Origin: Bacillota bacterium
Lineage (GTDB): Bacteria; Bacillota; Clostridia; DSM-8532
DNA length: 11,138 nt
Assembly: GCA_023446675.1 (NCBI GenBank)
Contig: JAEXPO010000427.1
Coordinates: 1 to 11,138 of the forward strand
Direction of reading: 5' to 3'
Both the position numbers and the translations under genes were made by a program. Below, in pieces: positions 7,031-11,138 of the stretch. Numbering within the stretch: the first letter of the stretch is position 1; each line of letters starts with the position of its first letter. The notes below the pieces were generated by a model. The model worked only from the letters and a program-made list of their open reading frames with translations. It made no database searches and was not told the origin of the DNA.

Positions 7031-7078
7031 CAGAAATTCAGCACAGAGCGCGCACTTTAGCAGGCATATAAGACTTTT

Positions 7079-7110
7079 AAGGGCAGGATGGCGAATATCC
7101 TGCCCTTTTT
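7079..7110 (+). terminator. Intrinsic terminator of the isomerase/oxidoreductase operon
   Basis: GGGCAGGAT (7081-7089), 7-nt loop, ATCCTGCCC (7097-7105), extended by two A-T pairs and followed by TTTTT (7106-7110). It lies 48 bp after the stop at 7030. Confidence 0.92.
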
Positions 7111-7176
7111 GCCATATTTCGCTTATACGGACTCCCTCCGCGCCCCGCATTACGTATCGAATAATTTAATGACTAA

Positions 7177-7206
7177 TGGACACAAGAACTGGTTTTGCAG
7201 TAAAAT
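7177..7206 (+). promoter_or_regulatory. Sigma-A promoter of the YbaK-type gene
   Basis: TGGACA (7177-7182, 5 of 6), 18-nt spacer, TAAAAT (7201-7206, 5 of 6). Transcript start would be about 7213, 40 nt before the ATG at 7254. This also argues against the longer in-frame start at 7176, which would lie upstream of the transcript. Confidence 0.55.
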
Positions 7207-7253
7207 CATTAATAATGGAAGCAGAAAATACAAAAGTGGAAGAAGGAAAAATT

Positions 7254-7727
7254 ATGGCAATTGAGCTCGTGCGTCCTTATTTGGAAAAATGGAACCGACA
7301 TGTGGATATAAGAGAATTTGACAGCTCCAGTGCTACCGTAGAGCTTGCAGCGGCCGTGCTGGGCGTTGAACCGGCGCGGATAGCCAAAAGCCTGGCTTTT
7401 AAAAATGAAGACACAGGTATTTTGGTTGTTACCGCAGGGGACGCAAGGACGGATAACCGGAAATTTAAAGACACCTTTGGCCTGAAGCCCCGTATGATGA
7501 CACCGGAAGAAACGCTTGCAGCCACGGGACATGCCGTAGGAGGGGTTTGCCCCTTTGGTCTTGTGACAGATATCCCGGTGTACCTGGATGTTTCATTAAA
7601 ACGCTTCAAAACGGTTTTTCCTGCCTGTGGCAGCGGGAATTCCGCAATTGAGCTGACCTGTGAAGAGCTGGAATCCTTTACTCCCTGTATCAAATGGGTT
7701 GATGTATGCAAGGATTGGGAGGAATAA
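7254..7727 (+). CDS. YbaK/ProX-type aminoacyl-tRNA deacylase
   Basis: A 157-residue single-domain protein of the YbaK/prolyl-tRNA-synthetase-associated family. It shows the usual order of motifs: 'IAKSLAFK' with the functional lysine (Lys45), 'TAGDARTDNRKFK' (60-72), 'GHAVGGVCPFGL' (92-103), 'VYLDVSLK' (109-116) and 'FPACGSGNSAIELT' (122-135). Family members hydrolyse mischarged tRNAs in trans, typically Cys-tRNA(Pro) or Ala-tRNA(Pro), protecting translation fidelity; which tRNA is edited here is not readable. The frame is open back to an ATG at 7176, but AAGG (7243-7246) sits 7 nt before ATG 7254, a promoter overlaps the longer version, and family proteins begin close to this point. Monocistronic, with its own promoter; no link to the flanking sugar or germination genes. 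Confidence 0.92.
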   Translation: MAIELVRPYLEKWNRHVDIREFDSSSATVELAAAVLGVEPARIAKSLAFKNEDTGILVVTAGDARTDNRKFKDTFGLKPRMMTPEETLAATGHAVGGVCPFGLVTDIPVYLDVSLKRFKTVFPACGSGNSAIELTCEELESFTPCIKWVDVCKDWEE

Positions 7728-7763
7728 AATACTCCTGCCTCAGGGGGATAGCTGGAGCACGGC

Positions 7764-9044
7764 CTAAAAGGGAGGAGACTTACCCCTTCTTCGGGGTTTT
7801 CGTGCCTTTTCGTTTTGCATTAAAATTTTATTATCGGTGGAGCTATTGGAACTCTCCTTCTCTTTGGAGAGTCCCTCTTTTTTAGTGTCACTCTTTTCGT
7901 TGTTGGTCTGCTCGCTGCCTGTATTGGCTGCATTCCCGACGGCAGAGGGAGATGGAACAAGACCCTGTTTTTTTATTTTTATTCCATAAATAGTATAAAC
8001 TGCAACTGGGATGACTATATAATTCGCAAGCGCAATCCAGGGGAAAATGTCTAAAACGATCATAAGGCTGTCCGAGGTTCCGCTTATATAGAACGAAATA
8101 ATAAAAACAAGTATGCTAAATATAAAGGCTAAGGCGTGAAGTATTTTTTTCTTCAGGCGGTACTGGGATAGAAGAATGATAATGGCATGGAAGGAAATAA
8201 TGTACTTAATCAGCCAGCCGCCGAGAGTTTGCAGCATAACATAGAGCTCTCCGAATTCGAGAAACTGAAAAAAGCTTACCAGATGGGTTTGAATGAGCTT
8301 GGGATAAAACATGGCGTTAACCCGGGTAAGGCTGAAGGTCATAATAATGCCCGTTGTGGAAACGATAATCATCTGAATAAGAATAATTAGCGCCACATTT
8401 ACTGAGGTTTTCATCTCCTTGTTGGTGGATTTAACTTTTGAGAGATAGGGCAGCGTGATGGTTATGAAGCTGTACAATCCAAGACTTTTTATTACACAGG
8501 TAAAAAAGTCCCATGTCAGTCCCTTCTGAAATATGGGAAAAAGCATGGAAGCATGCTTATACTTTATTGTCAGAAGAGACAGGTTTATTCCCGCAATCAT
8601 AATAAGCGTAATTCCGATTAGGGTTATGGTTACTATGGCTACAAGGTTTTTTCTTACGATAAAAAAACACGGTATAATGAAAAAGATCAGAAAATACCAG
8701 TTTGGTGTTTCCACCATCATATTGGTATGCATGGTATCCGCATGTAAAGAGGCCGATTCCACAAGGGTTAAAAAGAGTGTGATTATATAGAGCAGCAGGA
8801 GGATGAAGCCTCCTACCTTGCCTAAAGCAATTTTATATATGTCGGCCATATTGTTTTCAGGTATAAGCCGTGCTCTGTTTATCAAAAACATAAAAATAAA
8901 GTAAATAAGCACGGAGGAAACAATGACTGCCACCCAGCTGTCACGCTCTCCGATTCGGATGAATACGCCCGGATAGGTTTTCAGAGAAACAATGGACGTT
9001 CCCAATATCAGGTATGCAAAGTGCCTGGGGTTAAATTTATCCAT
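7764..9044 (-). CDS. GerB-type (GerAB/GerKB-like) spore germination permease with long C-terminal tail
   Basis: A 426-residue membrane protein of the endospore germination permease family, related to amino-acid transporters of the APC type. I count about ten hydrophobic segments between residues ~8 and 352. The N-terminal 'RHFAYLILGTSIVSLKTYPG' region and 'IGERDSWVAVIVS' are typical of the family. The B subunit sits in the spore inner membrane and is thought to form the germinant-binding, transporter-like part of the receptor. Family members are usually about 365 residues; here ~70 hydrophilic residues (from ~356) follow the last membrane helix, rich in Ser, Asn, Lys and Glu and ending in a basic 'KARKPRRRGK' stretch. 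GAAAGGA (9050-9056) precedes the ATG. It is divergent from the GerA-type gene, as gerKB is in Clostridium. Which germinant is sensed is unknown. Confidence 0.92.
   Translation of the reverse strand: MDKFNPRHFAYLILGTSIVSLKTYPGVFIRIGERDSWVAVIVSSVLIYFIFMFLINRARLIPENNMADIYKIALGKVGGFILLLLYIITLFLTLVESASLHADTMHTNMMVETPNWYFLIFFIIPCFFIVRKNLVAIVTITLIGITLIMIAGINLSLLTIKYKHASMLFPIFQKGLTWDFFTCVIKSLGLYSFITITLPYLSKVKSTNKEMKTSVNVALIILIQMIIVSTTGIIMTFSLTRVNAMFYPKLIQTHLVSFFQFLEFGELYVMLQTLGGWLIKYIISFHAIIILLSQYRLKKKILHALAFIFSILVFIISFYISGTSDSLMIVLDIFPWIALANYIVIPVAVYTIYGIKIKKQGLVPSPSAVGNAANTGSEQTNNEKSDTKKEGLSKEKESSNSSTDNKILMQNEKARKPRRRGKSPPF
7782..7800 (+). terminator. Weak candidate terminator after the YbaK-type gene
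   Basis: ACCCC (7782-7786), 6-nt loop TTCTTC, GGGGT (7793-7797), then TTT. The stem is only 5 bp and lies inside the 3' end of the convergent permease gene. In the 36 bp between the two stops I see only a 4-bp CCTG/CAGG stem followed by T-rich sequence on the minus strand. Confidence 0.35.
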
Positions 9045-9122
9045 CAGTATCCTTTCGCTTCGCTGTATGCGTTATACGGCCTTTTGTGGGAACAGACTGT
9101 TTGGTGACTCTGCTTGCAAGCA

Positions 9123-9153
9123 TAATATTTGGAATTAAGACTGAAATTATTCA
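9123..9153 (-). promoter_or_regulatory. Candidate sigma-G promoter of the GerB-type gene
   Basis: On the minus strand: TGAATA (9153-9148), 18-nt spacer, AATATTA (9129-9123). This fits the forespore sigma-G pattern gHATR / cATWHTA except for the first -10 base. Predicted leader of about 70 nt. Germinant receptor genes are known to be forespore-expressed under sigma-G. Confidence 0.5.
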
Positions 9154-9220
9154 TGGTTAAATGGGCGAAAAGCTTATGAGTAAAAAGGTCCGGATATGTT
9201 CGTTTATGAATCATTAACCA

Positions 9221-9249
9221 GGATGTATCATTCATGGCCATGTATAATA
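9221..9249 (+). promoter_or_regulatory. Candidate sigma-G promoter of the GerA-type operon
   Basis: GGATG (9221-9225, 4 of 5 to gHATR), 17-nt spacer, TATAATA (9243-9249, 6 of 7 to cATWHTA), giving a leader of about 30 nt to ATG 9287. An alternative lies farther up: GTTTG (9099-9103), 17 nt, CATAATA (9121-9127, 7 of 7), whose -10 overlaps the -10 of the opposite-strand promoter. Confidence 0.42.
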
Positions 9250-9286
9250 TCTGCCGGTTAGGCAGAAATTAAGCCGGGTGATGTGT

Positions 9287-10693
9287 ATGAATAAATTTAA
9301 ATTGGAAGATGTTAAGCAAAAACTTAAAAACAACTGTGATGTACGCTACAGGGACATTCGCTGTGATGGTGAGAATGTACACCTTATTTATATTGATAAT
9401 CTTTGTAATCCAAGAGAAATCAGCTCGTATATCATCGAGCCGCTTTTACTGAGAATGAAGCGGACAGATGATTTGGATACCATTATGCACAGCCTGGTGG
9501 AAAGCAGCAATGCCGCTGAGCTTCTGGATCTGGAGGAATGTATTAAGTACGTTTTATCCGGCTATGTAGCGGTCTTGTTTCCTCATTTGAAAAAAGCCTT
9601 TTACTGTAATGTTAAGGGCTACAAAAAGCGAAGCATTGAAATACCGCAGACTGAAACAGTTATCAAAGGCCCCCGTGAAGGCTTCACGGAGGATTTGCAG
9701 GATAATCTTTCAGGTATACGCAGAAGGATTAAATCGGACAAGCTAAAGGTAGAATATTTTGAGCTGGGCAGATCCTCCCGCACCGGTACTGTTATGCTTT
9801 ATATCGACGGTGTGGCGCCTGAGAGAATTGTAAATTATGTACGCAATAAGATTCAGCTTATTGACAGGGATTACGTCATTTACCTCAACTATATTGAAGA
9901 CAGCCTTAAAAGCAGGTTCACACCCTTTGATACCATTGGTTTTACGGAAAAACCGGATGTGGCGGCATCAAAGCTTATTGATGGCAGAATCATTGTTATT
10001 ATGGATAATAACTCCTTTGTTATGACGGCTCCGTATTTTTTTATTGAGAATTTTCAAACGTCGGACGATTACACGTTAAACCCCTATATGGCCAATATGG
10101 GTCGTTTACTGCGATGGATTGCTTTTGGCATGTCCGTGCTCATTCCGGGCATTTATTTGGCCCTTATCACTTACCATTACAAGCTTGTACCCTCTATTTT
10201 TCTGTACCGTATGGCTATCTTCAGAGCAGGTGTGCCGGTGCCGACAGTGGTGGAGCTGCTCTATATGACCGTATTTTTTCAGATTATCCGGGAAGCAGGG
10301 GTGCGGCTTCCCCAGCCGATTGGCCCCACGCTTAGTATTGTAGGCGCATTAATACTTGGAGAAGCGGCTGTAACCTCAGGCCTTGCCTCTCAGGTAACGG
10401 TGGTTATTGTTGCTATTTCCTCCATAGCCTCCTACCTTGTTCCCAATTTGCATGCGCCTATTTTTGTCTGGGAAATATTTATTATCATTATGGCTTCACT
10501 CACGGGGCTTCCCGGCTTCTATACAGGATTTGTTCTGTTTGTAGCTCACCTGGCCGGGCTTACAACCTGTGGTTATCCCTATCTCTTCCCATTGGGAACC
10601 TTAAAGAAATTCAGATTTAAGGATACTATCCTTAGAGGAAACCTAATGGAGGTATCCAGACACAGGATGCCTGAGGACGAAAACAATGATTAG
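9287..10693 (+). CDS. GerA-type (GerAA/GerKA-like) spore germination receptor subunit
   Basis: A 468-residue A-subunit of a germinant receptor. The N-terminal soluble domain (about 1-270) carries the family signature 'ETVIKGPREGFTEDL' (123-137) followed by 'RRRIK', then 'LYIDGVAPERIV' and 'LIDGRIIVIMDNNSFVMTAPYFF' patterns. The C-terminal part (about 272-430) has roughly five to six membrane segments, including the conserved 'REAGVRLPQPIGPTLSIVG' (335-353) and 'CGYPYLFPL' (428-436). With the B permease and C lipoprotein it forms the inner-membrane receptor that commits spores to germination, and A subunits are linked to ion release. A GTG at 9278 and ATG at 9281 are in frame, but GGTGAT (9277-9282), which matches the anti-SD extension, best serves ATG 9287. 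Its last 8 bases overlap the lipoprotein gene. Length is near the family norm. Confidence 0.93.
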   Translation: MNKFKLEDVKQKLKNNCDVRYRDIRCDGENVHLIYIDNLCNPREISSYIIEPLLLRMKRTDDLDTIMHSLVESSNAAELLDLEECIKYVLSGYVAVLFPHLKKAFYCNVKGYKKRSIEIPQTETVIKGPREGFTEDLQDNLSGIRRRIKSDKLKVEYFELGRSSRTGTVMLYIDGVAPERIVNYVRNKIQLIDRDYVIYLNYIEDSLKSRFTPFDTIGFTEKPDVAASKLIDGRIIVIMDNNSFVMTAPYFFIENFQTSDDYTLNPYMANMGRLLRWIAFGMSVLIPGIYLALITYHYKLVPSIFLYRMAIFRAGVPVPTVVELLYMTVFFQIIREAGVRLPQPIGPTLSIVGALILGEAAVTSGLASQVTVVIVAISSIASYLVPNLHAPIFVWEIFIIIMASLTGLPGFYTGFVLFVAHLAGLTTCGYPYLFPLGTLKKFRFKDTILRGNLMEVSRHRMPEDENND

Positions 10694-11138
10694 GAGGGTA
10701 AGGTTTATAGCCTGTCTTCTGGTCTGTGCACTTCTCATGGGAGGCTGTTACAATTACCGTGATATGAACCGGCTGCTTTTTTCAACGCTTGCAATTTTTC
10801 ACCGGGACAAGGACGGGAAAATAGTTGTCTATGGTGAGTTCTTTAAGGCCTATCGCGGTGAAGGCGAAAAGGCCGGTATGGAAAAGCGGATTGTTCTTCA
10901 GGGCAAGGGAGAAACCATTTTTGAGGCTATCTCCTGGATACGTCTTTCCACTAGCTTTCCTATGGATTATGCTGAGAATAAAGCCCTCGTGCTTTCCATG
11001 GACCTTATTAAAAGCGGAGTGGAGGATGTTCTGGACTCCACGGATCGGGATCAAAAGCCATCCTGGCGGCAATACCTGTTTGCTTTTGAAGGCAAGCCTG
11101 AGGAGCTTATGAACCTTAAAATGGAGGATGAGCAATTC
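10686..11138 (+). CDS. Ger(x)C-family germination lipoprotein, 3'-truncated by window edge
   Basis: The frame is open from ATG 10686 to the window end (151 codons), so only the N-terminal ~40% of a usual ~370-400-residue C subunit is present. It starts with a short lipoprotein signal: basic 'MIRRVRF', a hydrophobic core, and 'LLMGGC' with the lipidated Cys at 21; Met at -3 is less usual than Leu. The mature part begins 'CYNYRDMNRL', and has the family's 'GKGETIFEAISWIRLS' and 'ENKALVLSMDLIKSGVEDVLD' segments and 'LDSTDRD'. GAGGA (10673-10677) lies 8 nt before the ATG, inside the GerA-type gene, and the genes overlap by 8 bp (ATGATTAG), implying translational coupling. The C subunit is a lipid-anchored protein on the outer face of the spore inner membrane, needed for receptor function. 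Confidence 0.88.
   Translation, partial: MIRRVRFIACLLVCALLMGGCYNYRDMNRLLFSTLAIFHRDKDGKIVVYGEFFKAYRGEGEKAGMEKRIVLQGKGETIFEAISWIRLSTSFPMDYAENKALVLSMDLIKSGVEDVLDSTDRDQKPSWRQYLFAFEGKPEELMNLKMEDEQF

Noticed and set aside
7025..7063. Direct repeat CTTTAGCAG at 7025-7033 and 7055-7063
   Set aside because: Only nine bases in two copies, one of them including a stop codon; most likely chance, with no mobile-element features around it.
6593..7150. 185-codon minus-strand frame opposite the last oxidoreductase
   Set aside because: It runs antisense to a strongly supported gene and through its terminator, with no recognisable domain.
7176..7253. 26-codon N-terminal extension of the YbaK-type gene
   Set aside because: It has no ribosome-binding site, overlaps a good promoter and exceeds the usual family N-terminus; 7254 is well supported.
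9044..9241. 65-codon minus-strand frame whose stop overlaps the GerB-type start (TGATG)
   Set aside because: The overlap looks like coupling, but there is no ribosome-binding site before its ATG, no recognisable motif, and the sigma-G-like promoter of the permease lies inside it.
10782..11135. 117-codon minus-strand frame at the right end
   Set aside because: It is antisense to the Ger(x)C lipoprotein, which has signal peptide and family motifs.
1..11138. tRNA, rRNA, CRISPR array, insertion sequence, att site or origin
   Set aside because: No cloverleaf, no regularly spaced repeats, no transposase frame and no terminal inverted repeats were seen on reading both strands.

Overview
The window looks like chromosomal DNA from an endospore-forming member of the Bacillota. 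The right end carries all three classes of GerA-type germinant receptor subunit. Ribosome-binding sites are strong GGAGG/AAGGA types, promoters are of sigma-A and sigma-G kind, and terminators are classic hairpin plus T-run. The receptor layout, with a B subunit gene divergent from an A-C pair, is the one known for gerKB / gerKA-gerKC in Clostridium, so I favour a clostridial host. A Paenibacillus-like host, also rich in AraC, ThuA and Gfo/Idh/MocA genes, cannot be excluded.

Layout. (1) 1-537: 3' part of an AraC-type regulator, cut by the left edge, ending at a 17-bp bidirectional terminator (544-585). (2) 676-2499, minus strand: a two-gene operon with a ThuA-like protein followed by a Gfo/Idh/MocA oxidoreductase. 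(3) 2500-2925: a 426-bp divergent control region with candidate promoters on both strands, a cre-like site, two dyads and a folded 5' leader. (4) 2926-7030, plus strand: a PAS protein with a degenerate kinase-like tail, a TIM-barrel sugar isomerase/epimerase and two more Gfo/Idh/MocA oxidoreductases, closed by a terminator (7079-7110). (5) 7254-7727: a YbaK/ProX-type aminoacyl-tRNA deacylase with its own promoter. (6) 7764-11138: a GerB-type permease (minus) divergent from a GerA-type protein and a Ger(x)C lipoprotein (plus, cut by the right edge), with sigma-G-like promoters between them.

How the genes may work together. Blocks 2-4 form a divergon with three NAD(P)-dependent sugar dehydrogenase-like proteins, a metal-dependent TIM-barrel epimerase/isomerase and a ThuA-like protein. 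This set resembles known 3-keto-glycoside chemistry: ThuA/ThuB of rhizobia, and YcjS/YcjR/YcjQ of E. coli, where a sugar is oxidised at C3, epimerised or otherwise rearranged, then reduced. Substrate and direction are not readable from sequence. There is no transporter or glycoside hydrolase in the window. The PAS protein between the two operons could be the local sensor, and the AraC protein the local activator, but neither link is proven. Blocks 5 and 6 are unrelated to sugar metabolism: tRNA proofreading and spore germination.
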